64,000 nucleotides of DNA from Torreya grandis (lineage: Eukaryota > Streptophyta > Pinopsida > Cupressales > Taxaceae), in the NCBI GenBank assembly GCA_037957365.1, contig JARHVA010004250.1:552001-616000 (forward strand), given 5' to 3'. The notes under the pieces were generated by a model, which worked only from the letters and a program-made list of their open reading frames with translations, ran no database searches and was not told the origin of the DNA. Made by a program: the position numbers and the translations under genes. Shown one piece after another: positions 1 to 11,345 of this stretch (its first letter is position 1; each line of letters opens with the position of its first letter).

Positions 1-1240
1 AAAAATGAAGGATAAAACATAAAAAGTGATATGAATATGTAGAACTAAGAAAAATAAGATTGGGTTCAGTGGTTTTAAGAGTCTAGAGTGTGGATGGTAA
101 ATTTCAAAAGTAATTACAATATTTCAAAGCATCGATGGTTTGCCCACCCCTTTCCTGGTGCACCCCTTAAGGCATGCACACAGAGAGATTGAGACTCAAC
201 AGGGTCTTGCAAGATACAAAGTGTCAATAATCAATAAAAGATTCAAAATATTATGTGTATACATGATCTATCTTTATAACTCTAAACTCAAATAATCTTA
301 GATCTATAAAATATCTACCGATCTTTTATCAAAACAAGCTATTCTAACCTCAAATAATCTGGGTCTTTAGATTTTAAGCAATATTTACTAGAATTACACA
401 TATATCCTTAAAGACTTTTGATCTTTGTCTAGAAGAAGCACAAATATGGGTCATAAAACACAAAGATCAGTTATCTTTTCCCTTTTGAGCAAATAACTAT
501 GCAAATGTGTAAAGGTAAACACCAATCTTTTATCAAAACATGTCAAATTTAGTAAAGATCTTCTAAGTTCACAAAGATCCCCTCCTTCTAGCATCAGTGG
601 ATGCTTGTTCATGTTGATGCCTCTAGATGTACCATAGGTTATCTTAGTGTCTAGAAGACACTTCTCATTTCATAATTTAAGAAATTTAAAGCATGAGTGG
701 TAGGTTATGATAATTTGGTTACCTATGGTGGAATAGTAGCAAAGCAATGAACTATTCCACAATAATTATATTGATTGGTAGTTAGGAGGCACTATGGCAA
801 AACTTAGTAAAATACAAGAGATCTATGTTATTATCAGTGAATCTATGATCACGTTCTAAACTAAAGTTTAATCTAAATTAATATTTATAGTGAAGCTTAA
901 ACTAGAGTGATTTGGTCAAAAAGAAGCAAAAGGAAGGGTAGGGTAGAGAGAAGATGTTCTGATTTTCAATCCAAATATTATGATAAATTTAGATTTCATC
1001 TAGAAATTCGTTCAAACCAATACATGGCATGAAATAGCTTTAGTACAAATCTTACCATGTACCAATCAATTAACTAAGGTGATACAATGCTTATAATCAT
1101 CATCTCCAGTGATGCCCAGTGAGCTAAGTGTGGTAAGATTAGTAATCATTATACAAATAGGCTATTCAATCCTACTTATTAACTCTTCATCATCCTTCAA
1201 GAGTCTCTCTAAGTATTTTAACCATAAACTTAGACCCTAG
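1..1240. other. Unassigned AT-rich sequence
   Basis: I see no coding region, LTR end, tandem repeat or RNA gene here. All six frames are closed by frequent stops. It may be decayed flanking sequence of the polyprotein-like region that follows. Confidence 0.4.
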
Positions 1241-1249
1241 ATTTTGTCC

Positions 1250-2950
1250 ACAATTATTCCCATAATTAAGTTAATATGGGCCAAGTTGATGGTCTTGAAC
1301 CCAATAATCTGACCCTCAACTAGTATGATGATTAACTTTTTCATTTTGTCCCTTGAAATTTGCCATTGGGATAATAAACCCATGGCTACTTCATCCTGGT
1401 GAGTTAAAGGACTCTACCTTATCTTCATTTATTTCAAGGATTTAAACATGCCATAGAAGGATGCTTCAAATATCTTCATAATTTCTTTTAGAATTGATAA
1501 GATGGCCCGTGTCTCAAGATTCACCTTTTGATTCTATAAGTTTTCTATTTTTTATATAGGCCTTTAATGCCTAATTTTAGTTGGGCTGAGTGGGCATCAT
1601 CTAGTCTAACTATGTCTTCTTCATGAATTGGGTGCTCATCAGATTCCCAATCTCCCACTAGGGTTAAGCCCACAAAAGGTTCAACTCTATGAAAGGTGAA
1701 CTTCTCACTCCAAACCATGGTCTTCTTTTTTATGACCCTCTCCAAACCTATTGTATTTGGATTAAACTACATGCTAACTATTGATTCTATAACATTTAGA
1801 GATTATAGGATCTCCATCTATGTTTTAACTGAGGCTCTATGGATGTCTATCTAAATGTTACTTGACCCTCTTACTGTATTCATCCTCCTCTTCCTTCATT
1901 AAATCCACTATCCATGGCTTGACCTCACCATGGATAGTGATGTTAATTGTTTAGGTCATGGCCCATGAATGCTACAATGTTAGAATCTTTTGTATTTTGC
2001 CATAAATGAACCATTCAAGGATGATTGGTCCATGGATGGGATTCTCATCATTTAATAGTTTAACCTCACTCAAAGGATGAGTGAAGGTTAAATTTAGCTT
2101 CTTATTTGTAATTGGGACTAATGCCAACTCAACCTTCCTTTTGAGGAGTGAAACTAGAACCATGTCCATTACAATTTCCTTCCCTTTTTATTGTCTTACT
2201 TCCTTATATTGGGCTTGAATTTCCATTGATTTTTCTTCTTCATCTAATCCATATGCCTTGACAAGAACCTTAAGTGCATCTTACACTATCTCATTAGGAG
2301 CTAGTGTAATCATGTCAATATACTCTATTAGGGACTCTAGTCTATCAAGCTAATTTGAAGATGATGGCCCTTCACTAGGTCTATCTTTCAATTTCACTTT
2401 CCTAGGTCCTTATGCCATTTTTGCTTAGGGTTGTTATAGTGGTTGCCCTAGAGGGGGTCTAAAATAGGGTCTAGGTAGTAAGTGGTATTGTAGGGGCCCA
2501 CTCTACCAATTGTCTTTAGGTGGCTTGTCATCTATAGCCAGCATGGCCTCAAGATTAATGTTATTATTGTTTAACCTAGACAATACCTTTGTGAAATTGG
2601 TGGTTTTGATGTCCATAATGTCATAAACACTAAGCTAGTACTCATAGGGGTAGATCATTGTTTTTTATTTCAAATTTTTAGTGACCCTATTATGAGGGTC
2701 ACATTTCCTCAACTCATCCAATTTTAAGTTAAAGGAGTCCCTATGTTTGGAGATGACATTCACATGTTCCGAATTACATAACATAGTCTTGTTGATGGTC
2801 AAAGGAAATGGGTGAAGGAGGCCCTTCCTTTTTTACTTACACACACCATCTATACCATTAAAAAATTGGTATACAATGCCTTGTTCTGCCAATTTGGTTG
2901 GCATATGGACCGATAGTTTGAAGGGTTGAACTAGGGTTATCTCTATTCTT
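1250..2950 (-). pseudogene. Decayed retroelement-like polyprotein remnant
   Basis: Reading the minus strand from high to low coordinates gives a coding-like succession. There is an Asn-rich segment at about 2,650-2,520 (reads NNNNINLEAMLAIDDKPP), a Pro/Arg/Gln-rich segment at about 2,510-2,400 (PRPYFRPPLGQP), and then charged stretches. Two short open stretches remain: 2,169-1,972 (65 codons) and 1,745-1,545 (66 codons, containing FVGLTLVGDWESDEHPIHEE). Stops fall where Gln or Trp would be expected. No reverse transcriptase, integrase or zinc knuckle is visible, so the family is unknown. A gag-like or accessory reading frame of an LTR retrotransposon is my best inference, because the proline-rich linker and the decay style match the elements elsewhere in the window. 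A decayed host gene is possible. Confidence 0.4.
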
Positions 2951-4214
2951 ATCACTATGAAATAAAGATATAACTAGATGTATCCCATTAACTCTTAATA
3001 ATTTTTAACTAGAGGGTTGACCCTGCCCATGGGGATCCCTATAATAGCTTCTACCAAAGTTGGATATACATAATCACAAATGAATTATATGTTATGTCTA
3101 TATTTGAAAATGTACAACTTGGAATAGTAATGGAAAATAATATATCTCCTATCAAGCGACCAATTATTTATGTTTGGGATCTTGGTGGTGGCCAAGAGGG
3201 CATCTAAGAGATATGACATCATGAAAAAGTGCTTATTGGTTTTCTTCTTTTATAATTATTATGATCCCTTACCTAAATTGGGTAATTGGGATCTTATTAG
3301 TAGTGTCTTGGATTATATGGATTCCATTAAGCATATATGGGGCAAGGATAGTGTTTGAGTCATTCTTACTAGTACATGTTCTAATCATGGGTAAGTCTAC
3401 ATGGGGCTTACCTAGCTTGTAGTATATTTCAAATGCAAGGGGGAAAATATATGCTACCTTTTTGAAAGTATATTTATGAACTATTCAATATTTCTCAACT
3501 TTACAATCAATGAAAATGGGGGAAATAACATCGATGCAGTGTAATACCTCAGGTTTTGTAGCAACAAAGTAGAGACTAGTTATCTGGATAGAGACTAGGT
3601 CATTATATCTCTAGAGGATCATAGCATTCTTCTAATCATATATTTTAATGGATTGCATCTCCTTAATAGTATAAAAGATCTCATACCATTTCCTATTCTC
3701 TATGTTTAATGTCACAACATCAAAGTTATTATCCTTAAAGACCTTCCCCTCATTATCTAAAGTCAAGTATAACTCTATGTCATCCTTTTGTTGTTGCCTT
3801 CAAGTTACCATGACTGTGAAACTTGAAAATTACTCACTAATGGTCCTCAATTAGCCTCTATATTATTTTTTTCTCACTCAAATAATAATTATACTCTTCT
3901 TAGCTTGACTATTATTGATTAGAGTTCAAATTAGGGCTTTTTATATGGAGACTAGGGATTTCTATAGCTTTAATGGTGAGGGTAGCTTAGACTTAGCCAA
4001 ATTCATGCCTAACATTTGATTTATATCCATACATTTATACCTTTTCCTTTTTTCCCACCAAATCTTTTATTTTGTCATTTTGTGTTTGTGTGGTGCCTAC
4101 GTCTTGTCTATTTGGCAATTTTCATGGCATTTTTCATAAATGCCTTAAAGGAAATAGATGTTGTCCTTTTGAAAATCCATATTTTCCTTCATGTCATCAG
4201 ATATTTTTTAAGGA
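2951..4214. other. Unassigned sequence
   Basis: There is one 62-codon open stretch at 3,170-3,358 on the plus strand, with no recognisable motif and no support from flanking frames. Nothing else is identifiable. Confidence 0.35.
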
Positions 4215-4960
4215 TTAGCATGGACCATTGATCATGATCTCAGGACTTGATCACTATTCATTGTAATTGTATTAGGCCCCATACTTGTGCTACCTAGCAC
4301 CTTCACAGGACATTTGTGCTCTATGGTCTATTAGCGAATGTGCACTCACCACATGTCACTCATGTCAGCCCTTGAGGTTTCATTTAATAGTTTTTTATGA
4401 TCATACTTTATTTAATAGTCTTTCATGATAAATCATGAACCATTGATCATGATTTGAGTGGATGCACACTATTGGTCCAATAGATCAAATGCTTTAGATT
4501 TATCAAATATTTTCACTCCATTTGATCACCTTTTGTGATGAAGTGAGAGCCTTCAATCCTAAAAGGTGCACACACTTTAATTATAATCTATATATAGTAG
4601 TGAAATTAGGATAAATATATTTCAAACTAAAGTTTATTTCATGTTAATAAATATGATATAAACTTTACGCTAAAAATATTTATTTTAATTTTTTTTAGAA
4701 CACATGTAAAGGGACTTAGGCTAAATGTTTTAGACTAAAGTTCATGTCATTTTAATAAACATAAGGTAATATTTAGGCTAAAATATTTAAGATAAGTTTT
4801 TATATATACTTATAAGGGGACCCAAATAATGAGTGGTCTTAATGTAGGGTTTTAACTTAGGATTTTATAGTGTTAATAAGCAAAATGAGAGATTAGGTTA
4901 AAATTTTTTAGTCTAAGTTGTGGCAATATGGATTTCTAGTTAGAATAAAACCATAATATA

Positions 4961-5020
4961 AGTCTTTGTCCTAAGGTTTATTATGTTAATAAATATAATT
5001 GGGACCTTAGGATAAAGACT
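4961..5020. repeat. 17-bp-arm inverted repeat of the stem-loop family
   Basis: The left arm at 4,961-4,977 (AGTCTTTGTCCTAAGGT) pairs with the right arm at 5,004-5,020 with a single mismatch, around a 26-nt AT-rich loop. This is the best-preserved member of the 4.2-6.5 kb array. Confidence 0.75.
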
Positions 5021-5511
5021 TAGATTAAGTCTATTGCTGAAAATATTAGACCCCAAGTTTATTTTATTGAAGTTCAAAGACCCTAAATTTTTTATTTCCC
5101 AAAAATGGGGTCCTATTGAATTATAACACAAGTTATAAATTATTAGAAACATTTTGAAGCATATGATTATGTTTAATCAAGATGATTGATGATCTTGAAT
5201 TTTATGACCTTGAAAACGTCAATGATGACCTCATGGGCATCAAATAACATTCATGAGAATGCCAAATTTAATTTCATGAAATTCATAGGTCCAAAGATCA
5301 TGTATTTAACATGTTTCATCTGATCATTTGGTCCTAGCTAAATGTAAACCATTGATTAAGATCTGAGCATATGCATATGATTCATTGATTAAGTTATCTC
5401 ATAGATCAATGCATATGAAAATTAGAATAAGTTAAAGGCCTAATTATAAAAGGCATAATAAAATGGGTCCCTTTGAATAATATGATCATAATATAAGGTT
5501 TTAGCCTAAGG

Positions 5512-5540
5512 TTTCATTGTATTAATAAAATACAATGAAA
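5512..5540. repeat. Perfect 12-bp-arm palindrome
   Basis: TTTCATTGTATT (5,512-5,523) is followed by a 5-nt spacer and its exact reverse complement (5,529-5,540). It lies in the loop region of another stem-loop copy of the array. Confidence 0.75.
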
Positions 5541-6480
5541 ATTAGGATAAAAAGTTAGGTTGAGTCTAAGTATTAGTGTACAGGGCCCTTTTAGCACTAA
5601 GCTCAAATATTAGAATGCCATGTGGTGAGTCCATGAGAATCTTGAGATTTTGACTTTTTTTGACCTTGGGGAGGGTATGTATAATGTTGATCTAGATTTA
5701 GGTTCTTGAGATGGTGACACTTGTCATCTTTGTGGGGTTTTTAAGGCCTATGACATTTCAACACATCATACACTCCTTTAGATTAGTTTGTGTAAGCAAA
5801 TATGGGTCATTGATCATGATCTTAGATACATACACATGATTGGATATTTTCAAATATTGAATTCATAACATAAGTTTTATCTTAAGGTTTTGTTGTATTA
5901 ATAAATATAATGAGACCTTAGGGTAAAACATAGGCTAAGTCTATTTTTGATTAAAAAAGGGGGGATTTTAAACTTAATAATGATCACATGCTACTCGATA
6001 TTTGGTCCCTCTTATGTGTAGATCATTGATCATGATATAGGGGCTCATGTAGGATTGGTTTGATAGGTTAAAGTTTTTGGATCCATCAGGTCTTCTTCAC
6101 TCCATTCGATCAGCCTCTATGATTAAGCAAGATCTATTGATCATGCAAGGAGTCAAGATGCTTAAGTTAGGGATTAGGTTGACATAAGAACCTAGGCTAA
6201 AGTTTTAATACTAAGCTATTGTTCATGTTAATAAATATGAATGGGGCCTTAGGACTAAGACTTTAGGATAAGTATGTAATAAAAAGACCATGTGATATGG
6301 TGAGGCCAATCTAAGAAAATAAAGGAACCTATAAATATGAATGTTAGACCTCTATTGAAATAAAGAGAACAAAAGGGGAAAACATAAAGGGACCAAGCAT
6401 GATTTTGGGCTAAGGTTCAATCATATTAAAAATCATTACCAAGCCTTAGCATAAAATTAGGCTTAAGTCTGAAGCAAATT

Positions 6481-7095
6481 TTAAAATATTCCTACCAAAT
6501 TTGAATTCAAATCAAGGATATAAGCTAGGGTTTTATAACATGAATCCAACCATAAGATCTTATATACCAATGGCTAGTCAAATCCTAAATGAGGGTAAGA
6601 CCATGAACATATTAGTATGATCTATTGATAAAAGCTCCATGAAACCTACAACTTAAGATATGAGGGTCAACTATTAGCAACATCAGGCAAGGTTAAAGAA
6701 AAACCATGAATAAGTGGACCAACTCAATAGGTCTGGATGATCTTCAAATTATAATAAAGTATAAAATATCAATATTTTAGTGTTAAGGTTCAAAGTATGC
6801 ACAAGGGTCCCTATTTTTTATAAATGGGTGTATGTTAACCTTAATAGGTCTCTTGATTATTTTATATTGATGATTATCTTTGCTCTTTATTATTGTTTCT
6901 CTTAAAAATTTTCACCTAGTGCTCAAATTTTTGCCCTTTCTATTCTTATTGGATCCTTAAAAATATCCTGCTAGGTCATAGCTTAGTTTAGTGATGTATC
7001 AAGTATGCCGAATGTTTTATTTTCATCTAGATATGTCATTGGCCACTCAAGGGTAAAATAAAAATATGTATCAACATCTAAGATTGCTTTATGTA
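6481..7095. other. Unassigned sequence
   Basis: No coding region, hairpin or element end could be recognised in this stretch. Confidence 0.35.
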
Positions 7096-7099
7096 ATGA

Positions 7100-8720
7100 A
7101 ACAATATGTTGTTTTACTATAGTGTAGTTTTTTTTATTATCCTCTAAGGGCGTAGTATTTTTTTCAAGTTTGAACTATTCTAATTCAATATCCCTAATGT
7201 TTTGTTTCTCTTTTGTGGAGATAACTTGATGTTTGATCAAAATTTTCAATTTTTTTTAATAGATTGTTATGTGATTGGCATCTTTTGATCTACTTTAAAT
7301 TTTAGCCTAACTTTAGTCATTGCCTTGATATTATTCTATAGTGTTTCTTCTAGGATGGTACATTTCAACATTCAATCTTAATATGAAATTTGATGAAAGA
7401 TGTTTCCCAAGATTTGATTTGACTAGGGGTTAATTCATGTAACTTAATATTTGTTCCCTATGGATTTATTTTGGTAAGAGTTGAAGATAGATTGATGGTA
7501 TTGATTTTTTGATGTTGGTCCAAAATTACTTTAATTTGGGTAAGGGAATATTATGGGACTAAAGTGAGGGTGAATTAAGTGGTGGTAATTTTTTTAGTAG
7601 AAGTGGACAGTAGAGTGGAAATTGGTTGCTTGGGCAAAAGTGGCAGTAATGGTTGCACAATTACATTTGGCCCAACTTTTGTTATGTGTTGTTTTTGTGT
7701 TTTGACTATTTTTTTGGGGTAGCATCCTCAAGTGTCTTTAACTTTTTTTCATATCCTAGTTTTTGGGTAGATTATTCTTCTTGAAGTGCATCATCATCTA
7801 TCACCTTTTTCTTTTTTGGTTCTTCATTTGCTTTATATTTCTTCTCTTTTTCTTTTTTTATTCTCCCTCATTTTTATCCTTCTCTTCTTTCTCCTTTTCA
7901 TTTTTTCCTTTTACTATTTTTCATTTTGTTATTTATTCTTTTACTCTTTTTCCTTTTGTTCCTCTTCTTTCTTTTCTTGTGTCACTAATTCGTTCATTGC
8001 TTAATGTTTGGTCATGGCATATTTTGATCCTTGTTTTCAAATTTTATACTTTGTTTTGTTGCAACCTCTTGTTTTATTTATTTTATTTTTATCTTTGTTT
8101 AGTCTTCATCTTTGCTTCCTCTTTTTGCATTTTTTTATTTGTCTTGTTTTTATTTTTCATCTTTTTTTTCCTTGTTTTCATCTTGTTTTTTCACTTGTGT
8201 TTTCAATTATGAGACCTTGGCCACCTTTATATCTATGAATTCACTTATTTATTCCTTATTCACTCTATGTGATTGAATATTTATATTTTATGACCTTTGT
8301 ATCAAAGACATTGATGGTGGACTCTTTGAAACTTGGATTTAAATGTGTGGGAGGGTATTTCTCACTTGTGTTTTTTTTTTGTTTATTTATGGTTATCATA
8401 TCAATTATTTGTGGTGGGGTATGTGTTATCAATTTGTGTGTGTGGGCAAACCCAACACCCATGGATCCACTATATGCTCCAATGAACTGCTCTAGCTCAC
8501 CTTTTTTAGCTACCTCAATGTCTTATGATACTATCATTTGTTCTAAATCTTTTAACCAAACTCATTTTCCCTATTTTTTTAATATTCTAGGTATTTTTGT
8601 TTGTTCCATGACTTCATTTGTGTTTTCATCCTCTTCTATTATTTTTATTTAGGATGATGCTCCTTCCATTTTGTTTACTAACTCTCCTACAGTGTATTTC
8701 ATGTTAGTTAGACAAAACTT
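7100..8720 (-). pseudogene. Decayed Lys/Glu/Gln-rich protein, unknown family
   Basis: The plus strand is T/C-rich here and shows long Phe/Leu-rich open frames, but the coherent reading is on the minus strand. From about 8,640 downward it reads charged sequence (IEEDENTNEVMEQ, later DIEVAKKGELEQFIGAY). The 8,462-8,265 stretch follows (64 codons open), then a very basic/acidic low-complexity part at 8,230-7,830 (QVKKQDENKEKKDEK; QEKKEEEQKEKE). Then comes KANEEPKKKKVIDDDALQEE near 7,830-7,770 and a Thr/Leu/Pro-rich tail down to about 7,100. In-frame stops sit mainly where Gln is expected, and at least two frameshifts are needed. The charged region probably formed a coiled coil or disordered linker. 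No catalytic motif is seen, and the function is unknown. A transposon accessory or gag-like protein is inferred from context only. Confidence 0.5.
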
Positions 8721-9248
8721 CCCCAATAATCATTAAAATGAATAGATAATGGGAATAATTTATTATATTTAGTTATCTAAAACTTCATATTATAAAGGTG
8801 GAACAATATTGATACGTGTTTCATATGGGTGGATATAAAGGTAGCTAATGGTGTGTCCATAGAATGAAAATTCTCTATATTTTCACAAAGTTATCAAGAA
8901 CACGAAACAAAGTGATAGAAAATATGAAATTACATTCCTAAGACCTCATAATCCCAACAAATACAAAATACTACAATGCTTAAATATTAAAAAAAAAACA
9001 TAATGTAAACCTCATTATAGCTTGTCTTTATTGGGATGAGGCTCAGATATATCTTTAGATGGTCTTTATCCATGCCAAATTATAATTAGAAACCTCTATT
9101 AAAGTTATGGACCATGTTTATTTGATCAAAGAATATAATATTGATTCATAAAGATACTTAATGATTTGACAACACTCCATTGTTTGAATTGAGCATGTTG
9201 AATTGCATTACAAAAAGGTATATTTATACAAAATATGGATCAAGGAGA
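8721..9248. other. Unassigned sequence
   Basis: AT-rich with no identifiable gene or repeat boundary. Confidence 0.3.
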
Positions 9249-9575
9249 CCCTTCATCTTAAAATTAAGATGAATGGTTTCCAAATATGTCTAAAGTGTGC
9301 ACATGAATCAGCATATGGATCATGATGTCATCCATTCATATCAATCAATATGAAGTTTGGAGGGTGAGTATTATAAATATCAAAGATGGATGAATATAAT
9401 CCCTTCATCTTATTTCTAAGATGAAGGGTGGAGGATGCCCCTTTGTAACTAAAAAATATGAATTAATTTGGACCCTTCATATTGTTTAAAATATGAAGGG
9501 TGGAGCATCCTCTCATATAAATCACATAGATCTCAAAGGTTGTCCTTTCATCTTGTCTCCAAGATTAGGGGTGGA
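9249..9575. repeat. Cluster of four CCCTTCATCTT hairpins
   Basis: Four related stem-loops occur: 9,249-9,276 (one mismatch), 9,401-9,428 (perfect 12-bp arms CCCTTCATCTTA/TAAGATGAAGGG, 4-nt loop), 9,473-9,500 (perfect 11-bp arms CCCTTCATATT/AATATGAAGGG) and about 9,544-9,573 (imperfect). The last three are spaced about 72 bp apart, and each is followed by a GTGGAG.A motif. Between copies two and three the stem changes C to A on one side and G to T on the other, so pairing is kept. Function unknown. Confidence 0.7.
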
Positions 9576-10610
9576 GAATAATCCCCCTTTACTAGTAATT
9601 ATTTGAATAATCAGTCTCATCTCAAGGGTATATTCTTAGGATATCAAGAATTTTTTTACATGATAATTTACTTTAGAGGGGCACAAGAGGAAAATGAGTA
9701 ACTAATTAAATATTTCAAAGACCTATTTAATTAATATAATGTGAGGAGTTGATTATGAGATTGAAATTGAGAAGGAGAATGTTATTGAATAGAGAATATT
9801 TTTTTTGAATTGATCATAGAAAAAGGAATTGAATACATAAAAATTATAATTAAAAAAATAAATTGATAATTTATTAGATAGATTAATAATTAAACATAGA
9901 ATTATAATTGAAAAGAGAATATGTGAAATTACAAGAAGTCATTCCATCATGTAATTTGACATAAAAGTGATACAATTGGAGTGTCTACATTTTCCCCTAT
10001 TCGAGAAAGCATTTTAAGACATAAGTGAAGTAAAAACATTTTAAAGAATCAAAATTCATAAAATTTATCAAAGAAGAAAAAAACAATAGATGATAGTTTT
10101 GACAAAAAATTGTGAAAAATACCAGTAAATGGGTTCAAATGTGCCCCAAAGCAATGTTGGTTAAGCCTTGGATTCCCCTTTAAGGGGATAGTAAAAATTT
10201 AGCCATGTGAATCCTTTAAATGGTTATATAATGATGTATAAATTATATACAAATATAAAAAATTAAAGAGATGAGCAAAAATGAGATGAGAAATGGACAC
10301 CAAGATGAAAAAGACCTCTAGAGAAGAAAATAACACAATCTAGGGGGAATATTTCAAATAAAAGGTTATAGATTCACCTTGGGGTATAAAAATAGTTTAT
10401 TTTCACTCTCTTATTTGAAAAATTACCTTTACAAATTTATGCATGAGATATCGAGACAAAATAACTCATTGAATATGATCGAGAGCACTTCTAGAACAAG
10501 TTCAAGAGCACATGTGACCATGAGGGATAGGGCCACTAGTAGGTACCATTATATTTCTATTAATTCTATATTTAATTGCATTTATTTATCTTGAAATTTA
10601 TTATAATCAT
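9576..10610. other. Unassigned AT-rich sequence
   Basis: Low-complexity A/T stretches only. A 71-codon open stretch at 10,379-10,594 has no recognisable feature. Confidence 0.3.
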
Positions 10611-10680
10611 GAATTTTCCATTTTTTAATGATGAATTCATCCCCATAAATGGTGAATTCATCATTGAAAATGGAGAATTC
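10611..10680. repeat. Inverted repeat with ~28-bp arms
   Basis: The left arm 10,611-10,639 and right arm 10,653-10,680 are reverse complements, with a perfect inner 13 bp (AATGATGAATTCA) and an outer part with one indel and a few mismatches. The spacer is 13 nt. The flanking ~400 bp repeats AATGGTGAAAATGA-like words, which suggests a decayed simple-sequence origin or a small foldback element. Confidence 0.65.
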
Positions 10681-10699
10681 ATCTTGATATTAGGGAAAT

Positions 10700-11345
10700 G
10701 GTCCCCAAACTCAATGATTTTTGTTCATAAAAATGGTGAAATAATGCTTAGATGAAATGTCACAAAGCCTTTTTACCCAAATAATATTTTTTCTTGAACC
10801 TTTAGTGAATTTATCTTTGATAATGATAATTTCATCCAGAATAGTGATGAAAATGTCAAAAACATCAAACATCAAAAATGAAGAGAAGATTAATGAAAAT
10901 GACCCATTCATTGATGAAATTGAATAATGACTTAAAATAGTAAAAATGGTGAAAATGACCAACTATTGATGAAACTGTTATGATTTTGGTGAAATGGTTG
11001 GATCCTCTATGTAATAATGAAATCATCACATTAATGTTGAAGTCATCCTATCCAATTTCTTTTTGTGTAAATAGCAATGATATTATCATAAAGGATTAAT
11101 TAACTAGAATACAAAAATGGAAAAACATAAAAAATGATCTCTAAGACTAATAAAACTAGACATGATGATGTTATTATAGTAGATATGATTAAATGGTATA
11201 AATGTGATGTAGCAAGTAGAAATAAACAACTGATCAAAGTGATTTAGACTAGATTGTAAGAATGAGTTGATTTAATGATAAATCATTTAAAATGATCTCA
11301 CATTTTATGCTAACTAGGCTTATGGTTTGGTGATTTCCAAGGTTA
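10700..11345. other. AT-rich sequence with AATGGTGAAA-like words
   Basis: Short, imperfectly repeated words (AAATGGTGAAA, GATGAAATT) occur up to about 11,050, followed by unassigned sequence leading into the PMD pseudogene. No gene is seen. Confidence 0.3.

Larger units (their letters stand above)
4215..6480. repeat. Array of diverged stem-loop repeats with TGATCATGATC motifs
   Basis: A composite unit recurs irregularly. One part is an imperfect inverted repeat of the form TTTA..CTAAGG, an AT-rich loop containing TTAATAAAT, then CCTTAGG.TAAA. Copies are seen near 4,850-4,903, 4,961-5,020, 5,490-5,575, 5,874-5,929, 6,190-6,275 and 6,402-6,457, with weaker ones near 4,620-4,800. The other part contains ATTGATCATGATCT (near 4,226, 4,440, 5,810 and 6,025), in two cases followed by a CACTCCATTTGATCA-like segment (near 4,515 and 6,100). 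Copies are strongly diverged, but the inverted symmetry is kept. No coding capacity is seen. This could be an old satellite, a foldback/MITE cluster or part of an unknown element. Confidence 0.55.

Noticed and set aside
7763..8238. Long Phe/Leu-rich open frames on the plus strand (149 and 76 codons), like a membrane protein
   Set aside because: They arise from a T/C-rich strand; the minus strand carries the coherent, charged pseudogene. Overlapping frames are equally open, as expected from low complexity.
4215..9575. Hairpin clusters as a CRISPR array or tRNA genes
   Set aside because: Units are unevenly spaced, strongly diverged and have no unique spacers; no tRNA cloverleaf can be formed. 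The setting is a plant genome.
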